This document shows, in pieces, positions 49,668 through 57,134 of a DNA stretch of 64,000 nt; position 1 is the first letter of the stretch; every line of letters starts with the position of its first letter. The notes under the pieces were generated by a model. It made no database searches, was not told the DNA's origin, and saw only the letters and a program-made list of their open reading frames with translations. A program made the position numbers and the translations under genes. This DNA comes from Haliscomenobacter sp965225875 (GTDB lineage Bacteria; Bacteroidota; Bacteroidia; Chitinophagales; Saprospiraceae), in NCBI RefSeq assembly GCF_965225875.1, contig NZ_CBDDBS010000003.1, positions 992,001-1,056,000 on the forward strand. Direction: 5' to 3'.

Positions 49668-52036
49668 TTTTCTACTTTATCCACCAAAAAACCCGGCAAA
49701 TCCCGAATCAACGGCCCTGCCGTACTGGCATTCGTAAACACCACGTAACCCATTTTTGGCTCTTTGTACACTTCAAAATTGCAATTGAAATCCCCATTGC
49801 TTCCCTGGTGACCAAAAGCCAATCCATAGGGCGATTCATGCACAAATAAGCTCAAGCCCAGATGAGACTTGTACCTGGGTTTTTCCTTTTCTTCCCAAGG
49901 AAAACTCGACTGTACACTCAGCATTTCCGTATAGGTTTCCGGTTTTAACCCACGCTGTTCCAGCAAGGCCAACATAAAACGGGAAAAAGCCCTGGCTTCT
50001 GTGTACATGCTGTAGGCCATCCCCGGCTGGCTTGGGATTTCATCAGTACTGATGCGTTTTTTAAAATGCCCGGCGGCAGCGAGTTTGACCAAAGTATCAT
50101 TTTTGGAAAAATAAGTGTGGTACAAACCCAGCGGCTGAATGACTTCTTCCCTTAAAACCTGCTCCACTCCTTTCCCCGTGATCTTTTCTACCACTCGTTT
50201 CAGGTATTCAAAACCTTCCCCGGAATAGCTGTATTCCGTGCCGGGGGTAAATTTTAGATCCAGTTTGCCATCCTTGTTTTGCTGCCGCCAGTTGGGGAAG
50301 CCTGTCCGGTGGCACAACACGTGGCGCGCCGTCATCAATTTGTAGCGCTCATCGTAGGCAATGTCCTTGTTTGGCAAGTATTCGTACAAGGGTTTATCCA
50401 GATCGATTAAACCTTTTTCCATCAGGCGCAATACCGCAAAGGCAAAAACGGGTTTGGTAATGGAGGCAGCTTCAAAAAGGGTGTTCTCGTCTACGGGCAC
50501 TTGGGTGGCTGTATTGCGCACCCCGTAGGTTTGAGCGTAGGCCAGCTTCCCATCTTTGATCAGGGCCAGAGATACGCCGGGGATGTGGTACCGTTTTTGG
50601 TAGGATTCGATAAAACGGTCGATTTCAGGTGCCTTGTTTTCGTCAAAATTGGGCAGAAAGCCCAGCTTTTCCGGCTTTTTCGGCTCCTTTAAATTCAAGC
50701 TGTAAATACCATACACACTTACCGCCAGAATAGATAAAATACTCACCCAAAATACCAGGTCAAAGCGCCAGGAGGAATCAAATTTGCCAGTTGCCGTGCC
50801 ATAACGAAAATACAAAGTCGCATAAAGGACCAGCAGCAATAAAATCGAACCTGCTATGCCCCCGCTCAAAACCATAAACAGCGGCAATTTGATGCTCAAA
50901 AACAGGAAGGCCCAAATCAGCGGAACCACCCAAGACAGGATACCAATGCTGCGCTGGCGTTGTTTAAGGTCAAAAAAATCCATCCAGCCGAAATGGCTGA
51001 AGATGTCGCTGAACAAGCGACCCCAGACCGCCAATCCAGCAAATAAGGTGGAATACAGGACAAAAAACGCCCCAACCATAAAGAAAATCCTGGCCCAAGG
51101 CCCTAAACTCTCGGTAAAAATACCGGAAAGCACTTCCAGCAACTGATATCCCTCCGGAACTTCCTGCCGGGCATGCAATACCGCTGCCCCCAACAAGTAA
51201 AAAACCGCTGTTACTGCCGTATACACCACCATACTACACACCGCATCTGCCTGCATGACTTTGATCCAGCCGCGGGCACGTTCAGCCCAGGCCTCAGTGC
51301 CATCGTTTGGGCCAGTATGCCGGGCATAGCCTTTTTCAAGGCACCAGTAATTGTAATAGATGATTTCTTCGCCGCCAATCCCGGTGATGCCAAAAGCGCC
51401 AAAGGCATAGATCACCGCCGAGCTTGGCAATGAAAAGCTCAGCCCCGTACCCAATTGCGCCCATTCCATAGCATAAGGGGTGTATTGTAAAAAGATCAAA
51501 GCAGCGATGGCAAAAAGTGTAAACCCGGTTATGAGCAACAAACAAGTTTTTTCCACGACATTGTAATAGCCTCGAAACACCAAAACGGAGGTCAATGGCG
51601 CCATGAGTAAAGCCCACATGGCTACCGACAACTGTGGCAGCATCATGTTCAGTACCAAAGCCACGCCCCCAATGATACCACCCATCTGGATGAACTTGAT
51701 GAGCATGATCAAAAAATACAAGGCAACTGTCCAACGGGCTTTGCCGATGCGTGGACCCGGCAAGTCATCGAGGGTTTGCATGGCGGTTTTCCCGGTGAGG
51801 ATGGTGTGTTTGGCAAATTGCACTTGTACGGCTACCTTAACCAAACAACTGACCAGAATGACCCAAAAGGCTACAAAACCAGCTTTGGCCCCCAGTGCGG
51901 TGGTCGCAATCAATTCGCCGGAGCCGACAATCGCGGCAGAAAGCACGAAGCCGGGGCCCAGGTGTTGCAAGCGGTGCCAAAAGGTCACCGGAGGCGCTAG
52001 AACGGCGTCGGCGCGGAGTACATATGGATCTGACAT
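49664..52036 (-). CDS. Fusion of an Nramp-like transporter with a serine beta-lactamase-like domain
   Basis: This is one uninterrupted frame of 790 codons. Residues about 20-450 form an Nramp-superfamily transporter with some eleven membrane helices. In helix 1 the metal-binding DPGN motif is replaced (AAIVGSGELIATTALGAKAG); in helix 6 the usual MPH is replaced by IGGEEII. It is thus unlikely to be a classic Mn/Fe importer. Residues about 475-785 form a class C beta-lactamase-like domain with Ser525-x-x-Lys528 (SITK), Tyr604 (YSG) and a late GHQGSNGD. These are the catalytic positions of DD-peptidases and esterases. The last membrane helix (VFWVSILSILAVSVYGIY) would place this domain outside. 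No sign of a frameshift joining two genes is seen. Confidence 0.85.
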   Translation of the reverse strand: MSDPYVLRADAVLAPPVTFWHRLQHLGPGFVLSAAIVGSGELIATTALGAKAGFVAFWVILVSCLVKVAVQVQFAKHTILTGKTAMQTLDDLPGPRIGKARWTVALYFLIMLIKFIQMGGIIGGVALVLNMMLPQLSVAMWALLMAPLTSVLVFRGYYNVVEKTCLLLITGFTLFAIAALIFLQYTPYAMEWAQLGTGLSFSLPSSAVIYAFGAFGITGIGGEEIIYYNYWCLEKGYARHTGPNDGTEAWAERARGWIKVMQADAVCSMVVYTAVTAVFYLLGAAVLHARQEVPEGYQLLEVLSGIFTESLGPWARIFFMVGAFFVLYSTLFAGLAVWGRLFSDIFSHFGWMDFFDLKQRQRSIGILSWVVPLIWAFLFLSIKLPLFMVLSGGIAGSILLLLVLYATLYFRYGTATGKFDSSWRFDLVFWVSILSILAVSVYGIYSLNLKEPKKPEKLGFLPNFDENKAPEIDRFIESYQKRYHIPGVSLALIKDGKLAYAQTYGVRNTATQVPVDENTLFEAASITKPVFAFAVLRLMEKGLIDLDKPLYEYLPNKDIAYDERYKLMTARHVLCHRTGFPNWRQQNKDGKLDLKFTPGTEYSYSGEGFEYLKRVVEKITGKGVEQVLREEVIQPLGLYHTYFSKNDTLVKLAAAGHFKKRISTDEIPSQPGMAYSMYTEARAFSRFMLALLEQRGLKPETYTEMLSVQSSFPWEEKEKPRYKSHLGLSLFVHESPYGLAFGHQGSNGDFNCNFEVYKEPKMGYVVFTNASTAGPLIRDLPGFLVDKVEN

Positions 52037-52110
52037 GGTTTAAAAATAATAAAAGCTCCCGCCTTTTCAAAAATGCTTTCTATGTTTGCAAAAAAATAGC
52101 TACAAAAAAC

Positions 52111-52269
52111 GTAACTATTTAGCAGCCGCCTGCGGCGGGATTTTTCACCACGAAGACACAAAGACGCGAAGACACAACATTTTAGCGCTTAATGTCTTTG
52201 TGCCTTAGTGTCTTCGTGTCTTTGTGGTATAAAATAAAAAACCGCCGCAGGCGGCCGCTAAATAGTTAC
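52111..52269. mobile_element. MITE-like composite inverted repeat with 10-bp direct repeats
   Basis: Outer arms of 28 bases (52111-52138, 52242-52269) match with one mismatch and include GCCGCCTGCGGCGG. Inner arms contain CACCACGAAGACACAAAGAC and GTCTTCGTGTCTTTGTGGT. TACAAAAAAC occurs at 52101-52110 and 52267-52276, which looks like a target duplication. It has no coding capacity and lies in the shared upstream region of two divergent genes. Confidence 0.75.
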
Positions 52270-52284
52270 AAAAAACTCTGATTC

Positions 52285-52764
52285 ATGCAACAATGGTCTA
52301 CTCCTCCCCCTATGCAGATTGATCCTGCAAAATCCTATACGGCAACCATCAGCACCGACAAAGGCGACATTGTGATCCAATTGTTTCCTGAGTTCGCGCC
52401 CAATACGGTCAACAACTTTGTCTTTTTGGCCAAAGAAGGTTATTACAATGGCATTACCTTTCACCGGGTGATCAGCAATTTTATGGTCCAGGGTGGTGAT
52501 CCTTCCGGTACAGGCCGTGGCGGCCCCGGTTACCGTTTTGCTGATGAATTTGCGGGCAATCCCCTGACTCACGGTACGGGTGCCCTGTCGATGGCCAATG
52601 CAGGTCCAGCTACCAATGGCAGCCAGTTTTTCATCACGCACGCCCCTCAGCCTCACTTGAATGGGAAGCACACCGTGTTTGGCCAGGTAAAAACGGGCCA
52701 GGATGTGGTGGATGCCATCCGGCAAGGCGATGTGATGGTAACAGTAACGATCACAGAGGAATAA
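52285..52764 (+). CDS. Cyclophilin-type peptidyl-prolyl isomerase
   Basis: This 159-residue protein has no signal peptide, so it probably acts in the cytoplasm. The cyclophilin motifs are complete: FPEFAPNTVNNFVFLAKEGY, ITFHRVISNFMVQGGDPSGT (with the catalytic arginine), GALSMANAGPATNGSQFFIT and HTVFGQVKTGQDVVDAI. Cyclophilins speed isomerisation of bonds before proline. The start lies 15 bases after the MITE-like element, so the element forms its 5' leader or promoter region. A hairpin follows the stop. Confidence 0.92.
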   Translation: MQQWSTPPPMQIDPAKSYTATISTDKGDIVIQLFPEFAPNTVNNFVFLAKEGYYNGITFHRVISNFMVQGGDPSGTGRGGPGYRFADEFAGNPLTHGTGALSMANAGPATNGSQFFITHAPQPHLNGKHTVFGQVKTGQDVVDAIRQGDVMVTVTITEE

Positions 52765-52770
52765 GGGGGA

Positions 52771-52840
52771 ATGACGAATGATGAATGGGGGCATTGCTCT
52801 TCAACATTCAAGAGCAATGCCCCCATTCGTCATTCGTCAC
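52771..52840. terminator. Bidirectional terminator-like hairpin
   Basis: Arms of 30 bases (GGGGGCATTGCTCTT and AAGAGCAATGCCCCC at the centre) pair with one mismatch around an 8-base loop. It lies between the cyclophilin gene and the convergent regulator gene. Confidence 0.8.
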
Positions 52841-52852
52841 TCGAATTATTCG

Positions 52853-53557
52853 TCATTTTTTCCTTCGTAGTAGTCTCTCTTCAATTTCCTCCCGATACGC
52901 CGCAGCCAGCGGAATGCAGTGTTTGCCCAAGGTCAATTGATGTTTTTCTATTTTTTGCACTGCGGCTAAGGACACAATGTAGGACTTGTGCACCCGCACA
53001 AATCGCTCCGGGGGCAATTGCTGCAACATTTCCTGGACTGTCATGCGGGTGGTGATGCGGCGTTGGCCTTCATGGATGAACAACAAGTTCGTATCCGATT
53101 GGATGAACAGTACATCATCCAGATTGACCCGCACCCAATCGTATCCTTCTTTGACAAAAATACTCCCTTCTTCTTCGTTGGTTTTGCGGCCAGTTTGTTC
53201 CAGCGCCCGTTGGCAGGCTTGTAAAAATCGGGCAAAATCGAAGGGTTTGAGCAAGTAGTCCAATGCTTTTAATTCAAAACCTTCCAAAGCGTATTCTGCG
53301 TGTGCCGTAGTAAAAATGATGGCGTTTTTTTGGAGCTGAATCAGGCGGGCGAAATCGGTGCCAAGCATATCTGGCATCTGAATATCCAGGAAAATCAATT
53401 GAATCGGCTCAGCATGCAGATAAGCCAAGGCTTCGGCAGTGCTGTAGAAGACCTTTTTGAGTTGAATAAAAGGCACCTTGGAGGCATAGCGCTCTAGTAC
53501 TTCTAGTGCAGAAGGTTCGTCGTCGATGGCTATGGCGTTGATGTAAAAACTTGACAT
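52853..53557 (-). CDS. LytTR response regulator
   Basis: This 234-residue regulator has a receiver (AIAIDDE, Asp58 in LIFLDIQMPD, LLKPF lysine) and a LytTR domain (DVLFIQSDTNLLFIHEGQ, ERFVRVHKSYIVSL). It is the last gene of a four-gene minus-strand operon and partners with the kinase 50 bases upstream. It resembles the regulator at 21164 in layout but shares only moderate sequence. Confidence 0.92.
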   Translation of the reverse strand: MSSFYINAIAIDDEPSALEVLERYASKVPFIQLKKVFYSTAEALAYLHAEPIQLIFLDIQMPDMLGTDFARLIQLQKNAIIFTTAHAEYALEGFELKALDYLLKPFDFARFLQACQRALEQTGRKTNEEEGSIFVKEGYDWVRVNLDDVLFIQSDTNLLFIHEGQRRITTRMTVQEMLQQLPPERFVRVHKSYIVSLAAVQKIEKHQLTLGKHCIPLAAAYREEIEERLLRRKK

Positions 53558-53582
53558 GATTTTGGGTTTATTGCAGGGCAGG

Positions 53583-53612
53583 TGTAGGGCAACTGCAAGG
53601 GTTGCCCCTACA
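53583..53612. repeat. Small hairpin between kinase and regulator
   Basis: TGTAGGGCAAC and GTTGCCCCTACA pair with one bulge. It includes the kinase stop codon region and may slow or attenuate transcription into the regulator gene. Confidence 0.5.
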
Positions 53613-54654
53613 GATCGATTTTTAATGCCACTTCAAAAATTTGATCACTTTCCTTTATTTGCAATTGGTGTCGCTGTGGGTACAACAACTGCAGTCTTTC
53701 CCGGCTGTTGCGGATGCCTGTGCCTAAGCCACTTTTGGATTCAGGACTAGGGGCGATGCTATTGCGCAGCAGCATTGACAAGTTTTGTCCATTGACAAGT
53801 AGTTTCAGGTGAACAAAACAAGCTTCATTCAAACTGATGCCGTATTGAAAGGCATTTTCGATAAAGGGGATCATGAGCAAGGGGGCAATTTTCGCTCCTT
53901 CCCCTTGCTTGCTGATGTCAATCTGGATGTCCAGGTTGTTTGTTTTAGGCAAACGTAGACGCTGAAATTGGATGTAGCGCTCTAAAAAAGCCAGTTCATT
54001 TTCCAGGCTCGTATACTCCGCTGCCGCCTCTTGAATGCTGAATCGCAAGAGTTGAGAAAGCTCAAAAATCAACTTCGCAGTTGCTTCATCCTCGTGCTTT
54101 TGCGCCGAGTTGTAGATAACGTTCATCGTATTGAACAAAAAATGGGGCTTGATTTGAGCTTTCAACACATTCAATTCAGCTATTGTTTTGTCCTTCAACA
54201 AGGCCAACTGAGCCCGTTTGGTGCGAAAATAATCGGCGGAATAGGCATAGGCCACTACAAAGGCGGTGAGTAAAATGGTGGACAACACGTTTTCATCCGC
54301 AAATTCAGGTTCGTAATCAGTCCGCCATTCCAGCCAGGCAAAACACAGTAGGGCAAACATTCCAATCCAGACCCAATACCAATTTTTAAAGCGAGAATCG
54401 GCTACGGCAAAACGCAAAAAGATGAAGCGAAAATTCAGTAGTGCCAATCCCCATACCAACAACAACTCCAGCAAAACCCCTCCGAAGTAGCGCAACAAAC
54501 GGCCAATTTCCTCCATATCGCCGCCCAGATTCACGATGTACACTTGTAAAAAGCGCCAAACCAAATAAGCAACTACTGCCCCTACCAAAAGCAAAGGCAG
54601 TACATTGCTACTGAGTATTAATCTGGTTGTTTGACTTTTTGGACCTTGCGGCAT
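53608..54654 (-). CDS. LytS/YehU-type sensor histidine kinase
   Basis: This 348-residue membrane kinase has four N-terminal helices (about residues 15-35, 55-75, 85-100 and 110-125), a coiled-coil linker, and the His_kinase domain with IKPHFLFNTMNVIYN, PFIENAFQYGIS and GLGTGIRNSRERL. The start at ATG 54654 is used; the gene's first 37 bases overlap the end of the preceding small gene, so translation is probably coupled. Its regulator follows downstream. Confidence 0.88.
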   Translation of the reverse strand: MPQGPKSQTTRLILSSNVLPLLLVGAVVAYLVWRFLQVYIVNLGGDMEEIGRLLRYFGGVLLELLLVWGLALLNFRFIFLRFAVADSRFKNWYWVWIGMFALLCFAWLEWRTDYEPEFADENVLSTILLTAFVVAYAYSADYFRTKRAQLALLKDKTIAELNVLKAQIKPHFLFNTMNVIYNSAQKHEDEATAKLIFELSQLLRFSIQEAAAEYTSLENELAFLERYIQFQRLRLPKTNNLDIQIDISKQGEGAKIAPLLMIPFIENAFQYGISLNEACFVHLKLLVNGQNLSMLLRNSIAPSPESKSGLGTGIRNSRERLQLLYPQRHQLQIKESDQIFEVALKIDL

Positions 54655-55013
54655 TTTTTCATTTCTTTTGTAGCGGTTTCCGATCCTACACTTTGCATCA
54701 CCAGGTAACGATCCCAAAAATCGACCTCTTCGTATGCTTTGATGTAATAGACTTTTCCTGCTTCGGTTTGGAGTGAAAATACTCGTTTGCTACCCCGATA
54801 AATATACGATTCTACATTCGTTTTTCCAGGAGTCACCTGAATTTCAAGGTAGGCATTGGCTGGCAATGAGGCTACCAATTTATCATTGACCCTAATCTCG
54901 TGTGCATTTCCCAAGAATTCCCGCTCCCGATAAAGGATCAGCGTGGCTTTTTCGAGGTTCTCACTACTGGCCAAAGTGAGCAGAACCCCCACAATACATA
55001 CTAGGCGGCCCAT
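54618..55013 (-). CDS. DUF2846-like secreted protein
   Basis: This 131-residue protein starts with a signal peptide (LVCIVGVLLTLASS). The mature part, ATLILYREREFLGNAHEIRV to PGKTNVESYIYRG and EAGKVYYIKAY, follows the pattern of DUF2846 proteins, small beta-sandwich envelope proteins without known function. Its 3' end overlaps the kinase gene by 37 bases. It starts two bases after the preceding gene, so all four genes read as one operon. Confidence 0.75.
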   Translation of the reverse strand: MGRLVCIVGVLLTLASSENLEKATLILYREREFLGNAHEIRVNDKLVASLPANAYLEIQVTPGKTNVESYIYRGSKRVFSLQTEAGKVYYIKAYEEVDFWDRYLVMQSVGSETATKEMKKCRKVQKVKQPD

Positions 55014-55015
55014 GA

Positions 55016-55726
55016 TCAGTAATTTTTGGATAAGGAAATGAGGTATTGAAAGTACACCATGTCAAGTTGATCCTTAGGTGCGCCCAATAGGTTAAAAGAT
55101 TGGGATTTCCATTGGTAATCTGTAAAACCTCTGCGGTAGCCAATGCGAAAACAGTTGCCTACTGAAACGGGTTTCTTTTCCCGATTGCTCAAAGAAACGG
55201 TTACATCAAAAGCTCCACCTTTGTTTGAAATGATTGGTGTAGTCAAAAATGAGGTGGTGAACAAATCCTGAAACCCTACTTGTCGATTGGGCTCATCTTG
55301 AACAAGAATGAAGCTGTACTCGTACAAAGAGGCGCCTGCCCCCACATTTAAGCGGAAATTTCGACTTTTGAATACCGAACGCTCTGCGAACAAAGAGATG
55401 GTGACCATTTTGGGGTTAAAAGCATCTCCTAACGACACCGGTAGCGTCACATTCGTACTGAAAGCCCAATCCTGAAATCGCACTCCCGCTTCAAATGGAA
55501 TACTCCCCGTGAAGCGGGATTCGCTGGCAAAATCTTTGGTTTTTAATACCTGTTGCATGTTACTCAACCATATTGAATTTAAATTGACACTATACAGGAA
55601 GGCCGTACTGCGCAGGTAAACACTTTTTTTAAAAACTGGAATGGATTGGCTCATGGTATCCGTTTGGGCAAAAGACGGGGCCAGGACAATAAGCAAAGCC
55701 CCAATCAGTAAACAAGTTTGTTTCAT
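55016..55726 (-). CDS. Secreted protein, probable small outer-membrane barrel
   Basis: This 236-residue protein has a signal peptide (TCLLIGALLIVLAPSFAQ). The mature part has repeated aromatic-ended strands (FRLNVGAGASLYEYSFIL, IGYRRGFTDYQW, MVYFQYLISLSKNY) and a terminal aromatic residue, as in small outer-membrane barrels. No family name is recognised. It is the first gene of the operon with the DUF2846-like, kinase and regulator genes. The pair may therefore monitor or control this envelope protein. Confidence 0.72.
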   Translation of the reverse strand: MKQTCLLIGALLIVLAPSFAQTDTMSQSIPVFKKSVYLRSTAFLYSVNLNSIWLSNMQQVLKTKDFASESRFTGSIPFEAGVRFQDWAFSTNVTLPVSLGDAFNPKMVTISLFAERSVFKSRNFRLNVGAGASLYEYSFILVQDEPNRQVGFQDLFTTSFLTTPIISNKGGAFDVTVSLSNREKKPVSVGNCFRIGYRRGFTDYQWKSQSFNLLGAPKDQLDMVYFQYLISLSKNY

Positions 55727-55749
55727 GTCCTTATTTTTTGATGATGATT

Positions 55750-55780
55750 CAAAAGTAAAGGCATTGGAGTCGTATAAAAA
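55750..55780 (-). promoter_or_regulatory. Promoter of the barrel/kinase/regulator operon
   Basis: On the minus strand, TTTT (55780-55777), 19 bases, then TACTTTTG (55757-55750) fit the Bacteroidota pattern with one mismatch. The ATG is 24 bases downstream. Confidence 0.6.
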
Positions 55781-55848
55781 ATCAGTGTGTTTTGTGGGGT
55801 ATTCCGCGTGGGGAAGTGGCCGATTGGCGTGTTTAGAGAAAGATAAGA

Positions 55849-55879
55849 TTTGCCCATAGCCTAAATCTTCTTAAATTTG
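55849..55879 (+). promoter_or_regulatory. Canonical Bacteroidota promoter of the acyltransferase gene
   Basis: TTTG at 55849-55852 and TAAATTTG at 55872-55879 are exactly 19 bases apart, a full match to TTTG-N19-TAnnTTTG. The ATG is 37 bases downstream. Confidence 0.75.
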
Positions 55880-55916
55880 CCAACCTTAGAAACTATCCTC
55901 CAACAAAAGAAATCCA

Positions 55917-57056
55917 ATGTCAGAAACACCATTCCGCCTCGAACCCTTTCGCGACGATGAAATAGAAGCTGCTATTGCCGAGCTGTTTAGTTATCCGGCC
56001 TTTACCGAAGGTATGAAGCTGTTTTTGCCGGAGGCCTTGTTGCAGCAGGTTATGCACATGAAAGACCAGGTGCACACCGCTGCCGATTTTCAAACCAAAA
56101 TTGTGGCGCCTTTTCTCAAGGTGATTGAAAAAATCAGCATCAAAGAACTGAGTGCCAGTGGTTTTGAGCACCTGGATCCCAGTGAGCGCTACCTGTTCAT
56201 TTCTAACCACCGCGACATTGTACTGGATTCGGCTTTTTTGAACATCGTCTTGTTCGAGCACGGATTTGATACCAGTCAGATTGCCATCGGTGACAACCTG
56301 ATGATGCACCGGATTTCAGAGCTGTTGTTTCGCATCAATAAAAGCTTTGTTGTCCGTAGAACTGGAACGGCCCGGGAGTTGTACAGTTCTTCCCTACAAA
56401 TGTCTGCGTACATCCACAAACTCATTACGGAGAAGATCGACTCCGTATGGATTGCCCAGCGGGAAGGCCGCGCCAAGGATGGCAACGACCGCACTCAGGT
56501 GGGTTTGTTGACCATGTTGAGTTTGAGTGGAAAAAAAGACCTCCAACAGCATTTCCAAAACCTCAACATCATTCCCGTCGCCATCTCCTACGAATATGAC
56601 CCTTGTGGCTTGCTCAAAACCCAGGAATACCTGAACAAACGGGCCGATCCTGAATTCAAAAAATCTTTCAAACAGGATGTGGATTACATGCTCCTAGGCA
56701 TAAAAGGGCAAAAAGGCCGGGTGCATTTTCATTTCGGAGAACTGCTCAATGATCAGTTGGAAGCACTGGCGGAGGCTGACAACAGTAAAAAGCAGTTGGA
56801 AATGTTGGCAGAAATGATCGATCAGTCAATTCACCAAAATTATCACTTGTGGCCGGTGAATTACATTGCCTACGATTTATTGCACAATTCCAACACCTAC
56901 AATACGCACTACACCGAGCAGGAACTGGAATGGCACTGTCGCTTTTTTGAGGATCAGGTCAAACAACTCCAACAGGATAGTGACGACGCTGGCTACACCT
57001 ATTTGTTGACCATGTATGCCAATCCACTGATCAACGCGAATAGTTACCAGCAGTAG
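55917..57056 (+). CDS. Glycerolipid acyltransferase (PlsC/PlsB-like)
   Basis: This 379-residue protein has the acyltransferase motifs ISNHRDIVLDSAFLN (a histidine/aspartate pair, here five residues apart rather than four), LLFRINKSFVVRR and IAQREGRAKDGNDR, followed by IIPVAISYEYDP. These place it with enzymes that acylate glycerol-3-phosphate or lysophosphatidate. No membrane helix is strong, so it is probably peripheral to the inner membrane. The one-residue change in the active-site spacing is shared, as far as I recall, with other Bacteroidota members. The N-terminal 75 residues are helical. Confidence 0.82.
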   Translation: MSETPFRLEPFRDDEIEAAIAELFSYPAFTEGMKLFLPEALLQQVMHMKDQVHTAADFQTKIVAPFLKVIEKISIKELSASGFEHLDPSERYLFISNHRDIVLDSAFLNIVLFEHGFDTSQIAIGDNLMMHRISELLFRINKSFVVRRTGTARELYSSSLQMSAYIHKLITEKIDSVWIAQREGRAKDGNDRTQVGLLTMLSLSGKKDLQQHFQNLNIIPVAISYEYDPCGLLKTQEYLNKRADPEFKKSFKQDVDYMLLGIKGQKGRVHFHFGELLNDQLEALAEADNSKKQLEMLAEMIDQSIHQNYHLWPVNYIAYDLLHNSNTYNTHYTEQELEWHCRFFEDQVKQLQQDSDDAGYTYLLTMYANPLINANSYQQ

Positions 57057-57134
57057 GGTCTGAAACGCAATTTTTTTCGCTGATTTTAAGTTTATTAGTT
57101 GGTTCCACACACTCAACTAGTAAACTTATACCCG

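Noticed and set aside
49664..52036. Possibility that the transporter and beta-lactamase-like parts are two genes joined by a frameshift
   Set aside because: The frame is continuous, with a natural membrane helix and linker between the parts and no internal start context or stop remnants.
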